A stretch of DNA of 64,000 nt from Oligoflexales bacterium. GTDB taxonomy: Bacteria > Bdellovibrionota_B > Oligoflexia > Oligoflexales > RGVZ01. Numbering within the stretch: position 1 is the first letter of the stretch; each line of letters starts with the position of its first letter. The notes under the pieces were generated by a model, which did not search any database, was not told where the DNA came from, and saw nothing but the letters and a program-made list of their open reading frames with translations. Shown in pieces: positions 50,922 through 58,365 of the stretch. A program made the position numbers and the translations under genes. The stretch is from the NCBI GenBank assembly GCA_947479535.1, contig CANJZQ010000006.1, forward strand, positions 26,566-90,565, in the 5' to 3' direction.

Positions 50922-52448
50922 ATGTTGTATCGTCAACTGATTTTGGGAATCGCCGTCTCATTGTTTGGTTCCGTTGCCATGGGCGCTGAACCAAATTCTT
51001 TATGGATAAAAAAAACAGTTGCGGAGGCCTTGGACCAAGCCAGACGTGAAAAAAAACCGGCATTGCTTTATTGGGGCGCCGTCTGGTGCCCACCATGCAA
51101 TCAGTTGAAGGCTCAGGTGTTCAGCCACCCGGATTTCGCGACGGCAACTTCCTCCTTCATCCGCATCTACCTGGATGGCGACGATGCCGGCGCCCAAGAT
51201 TGGGGCGAAAAACTCAACGTATCCGGTTATCCGACAGTCCTTGTCCTGGCTCCCGAAAAACATGGCCGCGGGATCAGAATGAAAGAACGACTCCGGATCG
51301 CAGAATTCGTTAATTTCGCTGAATTCCGGACGTTGCTTTCGACGGCACTTGCCAGCAGCATGCCAATGAAAAAAGACCTCGCCTCAAAGGCGTTGCACGG
51401 CAAGGCGACTTCTGAGGAATGGAAACTCCTGGCGTTCACTTGGGATATTGCGGAGACCACATCCAACGCGGATGAAGCGCAGACAAAATCTGCAGTCGAC
51501 GAATTAAGAAAACTTTTTTCTTCGTGTCCTTATCCGGAAATCCGGGGCTTGTTGGCTGCACGCCTTCTGAATTTAGATGCCGGAATTCACCCCGAGTGGC
51601 TGGAAGCCGTCATCGCGAACGAAGCGTCGCTGTATGCGGCACGAGGACCCCTCCTTGCTGGGGCAAGCCAATGGCTGGAGAAGGCGCCATCAGACACCGC
51701 CCGGGATACCGCTGATAAACTTCGCGCTGCCATCAAAAGGCTACGCGACCATCCCGGCATTAGTCCGGCAGAACAATTGCAAACATGGGTCACCAGCCTT
51801 GACCTTGAGCAACACATGGCCGACCGCAAATGGATTGATTCCAGACAATGGGAGAAAACCCGCGACGACGCTGTCTCCGCGGCAATTCAAATTGAGTCGT
51901 CCAGCAAGTCCCCTTTCGAACGCCATGCTGTCGTCAGTGACGCGGCTGGGATTTTTGCAGCCGCAGGGAAAATAAACCTTGCGATGGAATTGCTCAAACG
52001 TGAAGCCGGCACCTCTGATACACCGTGGTATTACCAATCCACTTTGGGCTCCTTGGCCCTTCAGAAAAAAGAATACAAAGAAGCTCTAAACTGGTCCGCA
52101 AAGGCGCGGGACAGCGCACAGGGTCCAGCCACCAGGCTTCAGTGGCTGGCAAGCGACATCTTGCTGCAGTCCAAAATCATTCGTGAGCAGGCGGCAAACG
52201 GATCCCCAAAAGTGACTTCTGAAGAGGCCACGGCGCCAGAAATTGCAACCTGGTTGGATCTGGCAAAGTCTCTCCCCGACGGCTTCTCAGGACGAAATGC
52301 CTTGCGTGCACGCAAAATAAAAGAAGCAGTCACAGCATGGGCAGAAACACCCATTAAACGGGCAACGCTTACAAAATGGACAGAAACTTGTATCATGCTT
52401 AAAAAAGAGGCGAAAAACGCCTGCACTAAAACACTGCTAAAAGACTGA
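50922..52448 (+). CDS. Exported thioredoxin-fold protein with long helical C-terminus
   Basis: About 508 residues from ATG 50922, which starts directly with the signal peptide (LILGIAVSLFGSVAMGA) and has AAAGGA upstream. Residues about 35-130 are a thioredoxin-like domain of the DsbD-gamma/thioredoxin_7 kind: YWGAVWCPPCNQLK with the active CPPC, and cis-Pro in VSGYPTVLVL. The remaining 370 residues are alpha-helical with TPR-like periodicity (MELLKREAGTSDTPWYYQSTLGSLALQKKEYKEALNWSAKA). It probably acts as a periplasmic thiol-disulfide protein. It precedes an SDR gene and two Cys-rich secreted proteins by short gaps, which might be its substrates. Confidence 0.78.
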   Translation: MLYRQLILGIAVSLFGSVAMGAEPNSLWIKKTVAEALDQARREKKPALLYWGAVWCPPCNQLKAQVFSHPDFATATSSFIRIYLDGDDAGAQDWGEKLNVSGYPTVLVLAPEKHGRGIRMKERLRIAEFVNFAEFRTLLSTALASSMPMKKDLASKALHGKATSEEWKLLAFTWDIAETTSNADEAQTKSAVDELRKLFSSCPYPEIRGLLAARLLNLDAGIHPEWLEAVIANEASLYAARGPLLAGASQWLEKAPSDTARDTADKLRAAIKRLRDHPGISPAEQLQTWVTSLDLEQHMADRKWIDSRQWEKTRDDAVSAAIQIESSSKSPFERHAVVSDAAGIFAAAGKINLAMELLKREAGTSDTPWYYQSTLGSLALQKKEYKEALNWSAKARDSAQGPATRLQWLASDILLQSKIIREQAANGSPKVTSEEATAPEIATWLDLAKSLPDGFSGRNALRARKIKEAVTAWAETPIKRATLTKWTETCIMLKKEAKNACTKTLLKD

Positions 52449-52455
52449 ATGAATC

Positions 52456-53250
52456 ATGGCAGAATCGCCCAAACCCGTCGCCCTTGTCACCGGTGCCAAC
52501 CGTGGCATCGGATTTGAAGTTTCCCGCCAACTAGGCGCGAAGGGCTTCAGGGTCATCATGACATCGCGCGATGACGTTAAGGGGCAAAAGGCTGCAAGAA
52601 CCCTGGCCGGTGAAGGTCTGGATGTTGTGTTTTACCAATTGGACGTCCTGCGCCTCGATGACAACAAGGTCGCCAATGACCTGAAGCTCTTCATCGATTC
52701 ACAATTCGGACGATTGGATGTCTTGATCAACAATGCCGGTGTTTTTTTGGATCCCTCTCGCGCTCGCGGTGGATCACCAAGTGTTTTTGACGCAAAGTTA
52801 TCGCTGATCCGTCAGACCATGGACATCAACCTCTATGGACCTCTGGTCCTCTGTCAAATAGCAATGCCACACATGCGCCGGCAACATCATGGCCGGATCG
52901 TCAACGTATCCAGCGGCATGGGGCAGATGAGCGAAATGGGTAGTGGTTACCCTGGCTACCGCCTGTCCAAGGTCTCCTTGAATGCTTTGACGAAGATTGT
53001 TGCGGCAGAAGTGGACAACGATTTTCATGAGACCGACATCCTTGTAAACGCGGTGTGTCCCGGCTGGGTGCAGACCGAAATGGGCGGCGAAGGTGCAACA
53101 ATTCCCGTGGCTCAGGGGGCCGATCCGATTGTTTGGCTGGCCACCCTGCCCAAAGGAAGCGGGCGGGACAAAAACCTCGTCAGCCGCATTGGCGGGGAGG
53201 ACCGCCTTAACGGCTTGTTTATCCGGGGCCGTAAAGTGATACCATGGTGA
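52456..53250 (+). CDS. Short-chain dehydrogenase/reductase (carbonyl reductase-like)
   Basis: 264 residues, classical SDR: cofactor motif VTGANRGIGFEV, Asp in LDVLRLDD, LINNAGVF, Ser in VNVSSGMGQMS, catalytic YRLSK and the NAVCPGWVQTEMGG turn. NADPH preference is likely from TSRDD after strand two. The overall pattern resembles carbonyl reductase/plant menthone-type SDRs. Substrate unknown. It follows the thioredoxin-like gene by 7 bases and overlaps the next small gene by 7 bases, so the four genes to 54090 may form one transcript. Confidence 0.9.
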   Translation: MAESPKPVALVTGANRGIGFEVSRQLGAKGFRVIMTSRDDVKGQKAARTLAGEGLDVVFYQLDVLRLDDNKVANDLKLFIDSQFGRLDVLINNAGVFLDPSRARGGSPSVFDAKLSLIRQTMDINLYGPLVLCQIAMPHMRRQHHGRIVNVSSGMGQMSEMGSGYPGYRLSKVSLNALTKIVAAEVDNDFHETDILVNAVCPGWVQTEMGGEGATIPVAQGADPIVWLATLPKGSGRDKNLVSRIGGEDRLNGLFIRGRKVIPW

Positions 53251-53624
53251 TAATGAAACACCTTCGCATCATCATTGCTCTGATTTCATGCTTGTCTTTC
53301 GCGGGACGGGCGGCAGCGCAATGGAACTTTCTTGAACTTGACTCCACGCTTGCCCAGATCATGGATCATCAGGTGCAGGATGATGATTCGGGCTGCTGCT
53401 GCGATGAAGATGAGAAAGCAAATGAAGAAGAATCTTCCGACGACTGCTGTGAAGATTCCTGTGATGCCTCGCTCTGCCCCGTATGCGCAGATCAGATCCT
53501 TCCTGACAGTCTCCTTGCAAGCCTTCCGTCCCTAAAATCCACGCCGTTGTTAATGTTTGAATTATCCAGCGCCATCTCCGATGGCTGCCGTTTTGGCCTC
53601 GAGCGTCCTCCCCGCATCGCCTGA
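53244..53624 (+). CDS. Small exported Cys/acidic protein
   Basis: 126 residues (ATG 53253 also possible). Signal peptide IIIALISCLSFAGRAAAQ. The mature part carries an acidic, Cys-rich block with nine cysteines overall, e.g. DDDSGCCCDEDEK, SDDCCEDSC and SLCPVCADQ, then a short tail ending GLERPPRIA. The RPP-type end and overall size recall small exported proteins encoded with heavy-metal resistance genes (CzcI/DUF2946-like), but this is only pattern similarity. It overlaps the SDR gene and precedes the extreme Cys/Asp-rich protein. Metal binding is the most likely property. Confidence 0.65.
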   Translation: MVIMKHLRIIIALISCLSFAGRAAAQWNFLELDSTLAQIMDHQVQDDDSGCCCDEDEKANEEESSDDCCEDSCDASLCPVCADQILPDSLLASLPSLKSTPLLMFELSSAISDGCRFGLERPPRIA

Positions 53625-53691
53625 TTCTTTTTTAAGCGCTTCTACTAAAAATCTGTGCATCAAAAAATTCCTTGAATGAATGGAGTTCAAT

Positions 53692-54090
53692 ATGAACCGC
53701 ATTTTGTCGAAACTTTTTGCATTGATGTTCCTCGTCGGCTTCTCCATGAAACTTTATGGCGCACCGATTGCAATTAAGGCCAATCCCGTGGAATCCAAAA
53801 CCCACACAACCGGGCAAACGCAACATCACGACGATTGTGGCGACTGTGATGATGGCGATTGCGACGATTGTGATGATTGCGATTGCCATGATGGCGACTG
53901 TGGCGACTGCTGCCACGACGGTTGCGACAGCGGATGCTGTGAAGATTGCGATTGCGGCTGTGACTGTTGTGACGGCGGCTGTGACGACGGCAAATGTGAC
54001 AACGGCAGCTGTGACTGCAACGGCTGCGAGGACTGCGACTGCCAAGACTGCGATTGTAATGACGGCGATTGCCACGACTCCAAAAAATAA
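53692..54090 (+). CDS. Exported low-complexity Cys/Asp-rich protein, metallothionein-like composition
   Basis: 132 residues from ATG 53692, which has TGGAG six bases upstream (track start 53680). A normal signal peptide (LFALMFLVGFSMKLYGA) and a short polar stretch are followed by about 85 residues made almost entirely of Asp, Cys, Gly and a few His: 27 cysteines in patterns such as CDDCDCHDGDCGDCC. Synonymous codons are mixed (GAC/GAT, TGC/TGT), so the composition is kept at protein level rather than being a recent DNA slippage product. I know no matching family. Extracytoplasmic metal chelation or a disulfide-crosslinked surface material are the leading ideas. Confidence 0.72.
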   Translation: MNRILSKLFALMFLVGFSMKLYGAPIAIKANPVESKTHTTGQTQHHDDCGDCDDGDCDDCDDCDCHDGDCGDCCHDGCDSGCCEDCDCGCDCCDGGCDDGKCDNGSCDCNGCEDCDCQDCDCNDGDCHDSKK

Positions 54091-54106
54091 AGTCGTGTGA
54101 TCCTGA

Positions 54107-54138
54107 GCGGGGCCCCGTCATCCAGTACGGGGCTCCGC
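54107..54138. repeat. Strong hairpin between convergent genes, possible degenerate repeat copy
   Basis: GCGGGGCCCCGT / ACGGGGCTCCGC, 12-bp stem with one G-T wobble and loop CATCCAGT. The preceding ATCCTGAGC and internal CCCCGTCATCC echo the repeats at 42253 and 48991. It lies just past the stop of the Cys/Asp-rich gene and near the pirin stop; it may slow transcription from both sides though T runs are absent. Confidence 0.5.
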
Positions 54139-54151
54139 CTGCGAATCACCA

Positions 54152-54871
54152 TCACGGAAGATCAAAAAAGAGCGCCTCGGCGTTCTGGTCCCCTATCACC
54201 CTCATCCGTACCGAATTCTCTTCACGGATCGCAAGTCCGTCGCCGGGAGACATCCTGATCACGTTGACTGCGCCGTGACTGGATGTCGTGATCTCCACTG
54301 AACCTGTAATCAACTGAAACCAACCGTATCCGTACCGCAATGAAATCTCCTGTTCCGATCCAGCTGGCATCTTGCCTGCATAAATGCTGGCATCCGCCCG
54401 AATGGGAATCGACCCACCGCAGGCCGGATCGTCATCAGGCGCCGCCACCCGTGTCATTGGCCCGACGTCAAAGGCCCGCTGATCGTAAATTGGCGGGCCA
54501 CCGGATTTGCGTGGAAGAATCCAAATTTGAAGCAAGTGACAGTCCTCTGGCGAGGGATTGGCTTCGCTGTGTAAAACCCCCGTTCCAGCCGACATGTATT
54601 GCACCTCACCTGGACGAATAATCGCACCATTACCCATGTTGTCCTTATGTTCCAACGCGCCGGAAACAATGTAGGTCAAAATTTCCATGTCACGATGTGG
54701 GTGCATACCGAAACCACGACCACCAGCCACCACATCTTCATTGATGACCCTCAAATTACGAAATGCGATCCTTTCCGGATCAAAGTATTCGCCAAAACTG
54801 AATGAATGATACGTCTTGAGCCAGCCGTGATCGAAATAACCACGATCTAGACTCTTTCTCAGTGCGAGCAT
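54152..54871 (-). CDS. Pirin-family cupin protein
   Basis: 239 residues, bicupin of the pirin/YhhW family. SFSFGEYFDPERIAFRNLRVINEDVV and GRGFGMHPHRDMEILTYIVSGALEHKDNMGN contain the metal-binding His pair, and QYMSAGTGVLHSEANPSPED supplies the third His and the Glu. YhhW has quercetin 2,3-dioxygenase activity in vitro; the physiological role is unknown, and some pirins act as redox-sensing transcription cofactors. Cytoplasmic. It is divergent from the DUF4442 gene across about 120 bases that contain an AT-rich promoter-like stretch. Confidence 0.93.
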   Translation of the reverse strand: MLALRKSLDRGYFDHGWLKTYHSFSFGEYFDPERIAFRNLRVINEDVVAGGRGFGMHPHRDMEILTYIVSGALEHKDNMGNGAIIRPGEVQYMSAGTGVLHSEANPSPEDCHLLQIWILPRKSGGPPIYDQRAFDVGPMTRVAAPDDDPACGGSIPIRADASIYAGKMPAGSEQEISLRYGYGWFQLITGSVEITTSSHGAVNVIRMSPGDGLAIREENSVRMRVIGDQNAEALFFDLP

Positions 54872-54993
54872 GGAATTCCCCCTCCCTCTCCGAAGACCTC
54901 AATCCCACTTCTAACAACGGACAAATCGATTAAAAGCTTAGAAACATTCAAAAACACTGATAAAATCGTCAGATCCCACGGAGGATCCGCATT

Positions 54994-55473
54994 TTGAACC
55001 TGCAGAGGCAGTGGAACACATACGTGAAAGGCAGGATGATCCGTCTGATCAACTGGTGGCCTCCGATGCTTTTTGCTGGAATTCGCGTCACGCGATTTTC
55101 CGACGACTACCGTGAAATCGACGTCTGCCTGAAAATGCATTCGTGGAACCGAAATTACGTTGGCGTTCATTTTGGCGGGTCGCTTTACGCAATGACCGAT
55201 CCATTTTATATGCTGATGCTGATGGAAAACCTCGGGCGTGACTATATTGTTTGGGACAAGGCGGCCACAGTCCGCTTTAAACGGCCCGGCAAGGGCACGG
55301 TCAAAGCCACGTTCGCCATCACGGAATCTGACTTGGATAAGATCCGTCGCGAAACTGCTTCAGGACAGAAGTATGAACCTGTTTTCACAGTCCAAGTGAT
55401 CGATGCTTATGGAACTGTGGTAACTGAAGTCGTCAAAACGCTATACATCAAACGCAAGGACAAGGGGTCGTAA
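54994..55473 (+). CDS. DUF4442/hotdog-fold thioesterase-like protein
   Basis: 159 residues with a single hotdog fold: NWWPPMLFAGIRVTRFSDDYREIDVCLKMHSWNRNYVGVHFGGSLYAMTDPFYMLML is the long helix-and-loop region of DUF4442 (YiiD C-terminal-like) proteins, and VWDKAATVRFKRPGKGTVKATFAI the second sheet. Probably an acyl-CoA or acyl-ACP thioesterase-like protein; no substrate can be named. TTG start with GGAGG nine bases upstream. Its TAA overlaps the terC ATG by one base, so the two are translated together. Confidence 0.85.
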   Translation: MNLQRQWNTYVKGRMIRLINWWPPMLFAGIRVTRFSDDYREIDVCLKMHSWNRNYVGVHFGGSLYAMTDPFYMLMLMENLGRDYIVWDKAATVRFKRPGKGTVKATFAITESDLDKIRRETASGQKYEPVFTVQVIDAYGTVVTEVVKTLYIKRKDKGS

Positions 55474-56201
55474 TGGAAACCATGTTGAGCCTCGCAACCC
55501 TGACCCTGCTCGAGATTGTTCTCGGGATCGACAACATCATTTTCATTTCCATCCTTGCCGGAAAACTCAAGGGAAATGAAAAACGACTGGCCCGCCAGCT
55601 AGGCTTGATGGGTGCCTTGATCACCAGACTGGGACTTCTGGCAACCATGGCGTGGATCGCCCAACTGACCACGCCTTTATTTGAAGTTGCTGCAGTACCC
55701 ATCAGCGGGAAGTCTTTGATCCTGATCCTTGGTGGCGTGTTTCTGATATTCAAGGCAACACACGAGATCCACGACAAACTGGAAGGCGACGAATCGGCAT
55801 CAGATTCAAATCCAAAGCGGAACACACTCGCCTGGACGGTTGCCCAGATCATGGTCATCGACATTGTCTTTTCTTTGGATTCCGTGATCACCGCCGTTGG
55901 CATGAGCAATCAACTTGGCGTGATGGTACTCGCCAACGTGATCGCCCTGGGCATCATGCTGGTTGCGTCGGGCAGCATCTCGGATTTTGTCGACCGTCAC
56001 CCGACCATCAAGGTTCTGGCACTGTCCTTCCTGATTATGATCGGACTTTTTCTGGTCCTCGACGGGGTCGGAATGCACGTGCCAAAAGGCTACATTTATT
56101 TCGCCATGGCCTTCAGCTTGTTTGTTGAATTCGTCAACATCCGGGTCACCCGGAAACCAAAGCCACTGCACCTTCACAACGTGCCGAAGAATCCTGGTTA
56201 A
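55473..56201 (+). CDS. TerC-family integral membrane protein
   Basis: 242 residues with about seven membrane helices. LTLLEIVLGIDNIIFISILAGKL and AQIMVIDIVFSLDSVITAVGMSN are the duplicated TerC signatures carrying the intramembrane acidic residues; FLMIGLFLVLDGVG and AFSLFVEFVNIR follow. TerC relatives such as Alx and YkoY export manganese and may serve metalation of secreted enzymes, an attractive link here given the many exported metalloproteins. Other members confer tellurite resistance only with partner genes, which are absent. It converges with the SDF symporter gene, overlapping by 4 bases. Confidence 0.92.
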   Translation: METMLSLATLTLLEIVLGIDNIIFISILAGKLKGNEKRLARQLGLMGALITRLGLLATMAWIAQLTTPLFEVAAVPISGKSLILILGGVFLIFKATHEIHDKLEGDESASDSNPKRNTLAWTVAQIMVIDIVFSLDSVITAVGMSNQLGVMVLANVIALGIMLVASGSISDFVDRHPTIKVLALSFLIMIGLFLVLDGVGMHVPKGYIYFAMAFSLFVEFVNIRVTRKPKPLHLHNVPKNPG

Positions 56202-57481
56202 GAGTCTGCCAAAGGATCTTGGCCATGGCTGACGATTGTGGCGATCGCAAGATCGCCCGTCACGTTGACCACGGTCCTGCACATGTCCAGCAACCGGTCG
56301 ATCCCCAGGATCAGACCCAAACTTTCTGGCGGGATCCCCAACTGCTGCAGCAGAACCATCACGAGGGGCAGAGACCCCCCCGGCACTCCAGCCGTGCCCA
56401 CACCGGCAAGGACAGCCATGCCAACCACCGTCATCTGCTGGGTCAGGTCCAGGTGAACCCCCGACAATTGGGCCAGAAATAAAACCGTCACGCCTTCAAA
56501 AAGAGCCGTGCCGTTCTGATTGGCAGTCGCACCTACCGTCAGAACGAACCTGGAAATCCGCGGTGGCAGTTTCAACTTTTTCTCGGCCGTTTGAAGCGAA
56601 TGCGGCAATGATGCGTTCGACGACGCCGTGGCAAACGCATAGAGCATCAAGTCCTGACACTGGCGAAAAAATTCAACAGGACTTTTTCGGGCGATCAATT
56701 TCAACGCGGTGCCATAAACAACAATCATTTGAAACAAGAGGCCGCCGACAACCACCAGAACGAAAGCACCAAGGGGCACTAAAAGTTGCAATCCACTGCG
56801 GTAGAATGATCCAAACGTCAGTGAAAAAACGGCCACTGGAGCCAATTTCATGGCCCAAGACATCAAGTACAAGCAAACATCAAAAAGTTCTTTCAAGATT
56901 GCGTGAACCGTGCGCGGCCGACCGGTGGTTTGAAACAACGCAAACCCAAATGCCAAGGCAAAAAACATGAGGCTCAGCATTTCGCCATCAAGGGCCTTCA
57001 CGGCTGCCTCGATTGGGTTTCTTGGAATGATATCGATCAATGTCTGACTGAATGATTTTCCAGACGAAGCATTCGCCGCGATGGACGAAAGCAGGTCTTT
57101 GCTCTGTGCCGCAATGCCCATGTCAATCTTCACAATGCGTCCCGGCTGAACGAGATTCACCAGGGTGACGCCGACGGCCACAGAGATTCCGCTAAAAATG
57201 AAGGTCCAGAACAAGGTCTTCCGGGCCACAGCACCAAATTGCTGGCCTTCGGCCAATTCGTAGATCCCCAACACAATCGCAGAGAACACCACAGGAACCA
57301 CAATCATGAAAATGAGGCGCAGAAATATTTGCCCGACGGGGGGCAAGATGTGCGTGGCAAAAGCATTGACCCAGGTCACGTCACTGAACTGATGCGCAAT
57401 GATCCCGCCGACCAGCCCAGCAACAAGTGACAAAATCAGAGTTGACGGCTTAACAGATCGAGGCATGCTCGCTGATGACAT
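56198..57481 (-). CDS. Dicarboxylate/amino acid:cation symporter (SDF family)
   Basis: About 427 residues from ATG 57481, which has AAGGAG nine bases upstream; the track start at 57604 adds an Arg-rich leader overlapping the neighbour gene. Elevator-type transporter: HILPPVGQIFLRLIFMIVVPVVFSAIVLGI (TM1-TM2 region), HP1 SSNASLPHSLQTAEKKL, TM7 GATANQNGTALFEGVTVLFLAQ (canonical NMDGT reads NQNGT), HP2 GVGTAGVPGGSLPLVMVLLQQLG. The C-terminal helix DRLLDMCRTVVNVTGDLAIATIV is typical of GltP/GltT-type proteins. Glutamate, aspartate or C4-dicarboxylate uptake is likely. A second, more divergent member is at 23191. Confidence 0.9.
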   Translation of the reverse strand: MSSASMPRSVKPSTLILSLVAGLVGGIIAHQFSDVTWVNAFATHILPPVGQIFLRLIFMIVVPVVFSAIVLGIYELAEGQQFGAVARKTLFWTFIFSGISVAVGVTLVNLVQPGRIVKIDMGIAAQSKDLLSSIAANASSGKSFSQTLIDIIPRNPIEAAVKALDGEMLSLMFFALAFGFALFQTTGRPRTVHAILKELFDVCLYLMSWAMKLAPVAVFSLTFGSFYRSGLQLLVPLGAFVLVVVGGLLFQMIVVYGTALKLIARKSPVEFFRQCQDLMLYAFATASSNASLPHSLQTAEKKLKLPPRISRFVLTVGATANQNGTALFEGVTVLFLAQLSGVHLDLTQQMTVVGMAVLAGVGTAGVPGGSLPLVMVLLQQLGIPPESLGLILGIDRLLDMCRTVVNVTGDLAIATIVSHGQDPLADS

Positions 57482-57509
57482 GTAACAAAACTCCTTCGAC
57501 AGCTGAATT

Positions 57510-58277
57510 TCACTCGACGGGCGCAGGATTATCCATCGGAAACCGCCGCTGCGATCCCGCGACACTCGCAATCCGTCTACAGGTTTCCGTAACAGGTCTG
57601 CCATTGCATCCGTGGCGGTGTGCCAATCCCCTCAAGACCTCATCCAGGCGTTCTGGTAGAACCTGACCATTCTTGGGCAGGCTCCCACGCACCGTTGAAT
57701 TCAAGCGGATGCCCGCCAAAACCCAAGTGGAAACCCCATCAATTTCAACTTGCGGATGGTCCACGGTACGGTGGCACATGCCACAGGTCATGCGAGACCC
57801 CGGGTCAATAGGCGTAAAAGCCCCAGCAAGTGCATCCGCGAGGGTCACGGGATGCCCGGACGGGATGTTGGCGAGGATCACGCGTTCGCGGTCCCCGGGG
57901 ACCAAAGCCTGACTGACCTCAAGGCGATCACCATTGAGCCCAGCCACCAGATTAAAAGACAGGATCAGGCCACTATCAAAAACCTGAAAACACCGCAGGT
58001 CACCCTCATCAGGATTCGCGGGCTGACCGCTGCTCTGGCTTGCGGTGCAGGCGACACTGGCATAGGGCGCCAACTTGTTCAGGACATATGAGACCACCGC
58101 CTGGCCCCTCAAACCGTTGGCATCAGCGGCGTTTCGGCAGTCGATAATATCAATGATTCCAGCGGGATCTTCGCAAATGTCACCAAAAAAACGCGCGTGC
58201 GCCTGCCCAAATGAGGGCACCATTGCGGCACCACCCGCCAATAAAACAAGCAGCCATTTAGTTCCAGCCGAGGCCAT
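57510..58277 (-). CDS. Exported protein with one CxxCH haem motif
   Basis: 255 residues. Signal peptide LLVLLAGGAAMVPSFGQAHA. A single cytochrome-c-type site TCGMCH lies near residue 167; a distal Met ligand cannot be identified with confidence. Several other cysteines (DICEDP, DIIDCRN, SVACTAS, LRCFQV, HGCNGRP, ETCRR) suggest disulfides. FTPIDPGSRMTCGMCHRTVDHP resembles haem segments of exported hypothetical proteins rather than a standard cytochrome c domain. Its upstream neighbour on the same strand is the HExxH lipoprotein 88 bases away. Function unknown. Confidence 0.65.
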   Translation of the reverse strand: MASAGTKWLLVLLAGGAAMVPSFGQAHARFFGDICEDPAGIIDIIDCRNAADANGLRGQAVVSYVLNKLAPYASVACTASQSSGQPANPDEGDLRCFQVFDSGLILSFNLVAGLNGDRLEVSQALVPGDRERVILANIPSGHPVTLADALAGAFTPIDPGSRMTCGMCHRTVDHPQVEIDGVSTWVLAGIRLNSTVRGSLPKNGQVLPERLDEVLRGLAHRHGCNGRPVTETCRRIASVAGSQRRFPMDNPAPVE

Positions 58278-58365
58278 CCCCCGGTCCTACCAAAATGCGA
58301 AAGGCCCCGCCAGCGTTCCCGCTCGGTCGAACCTGCCGCAATCCGTATTTAGTTTGCTGCCTTAC

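Noticed and set aside
53632-54075. Minus-strand ORF of 147 residues rich in Ala, Val, Ile and Thr
   Set aside because: It is the antisense shadow of the Cys/Asp repeat codons (GAY/TGY read backwards); no ribosome site and the plus-strand frame has a signal peptide and good start.
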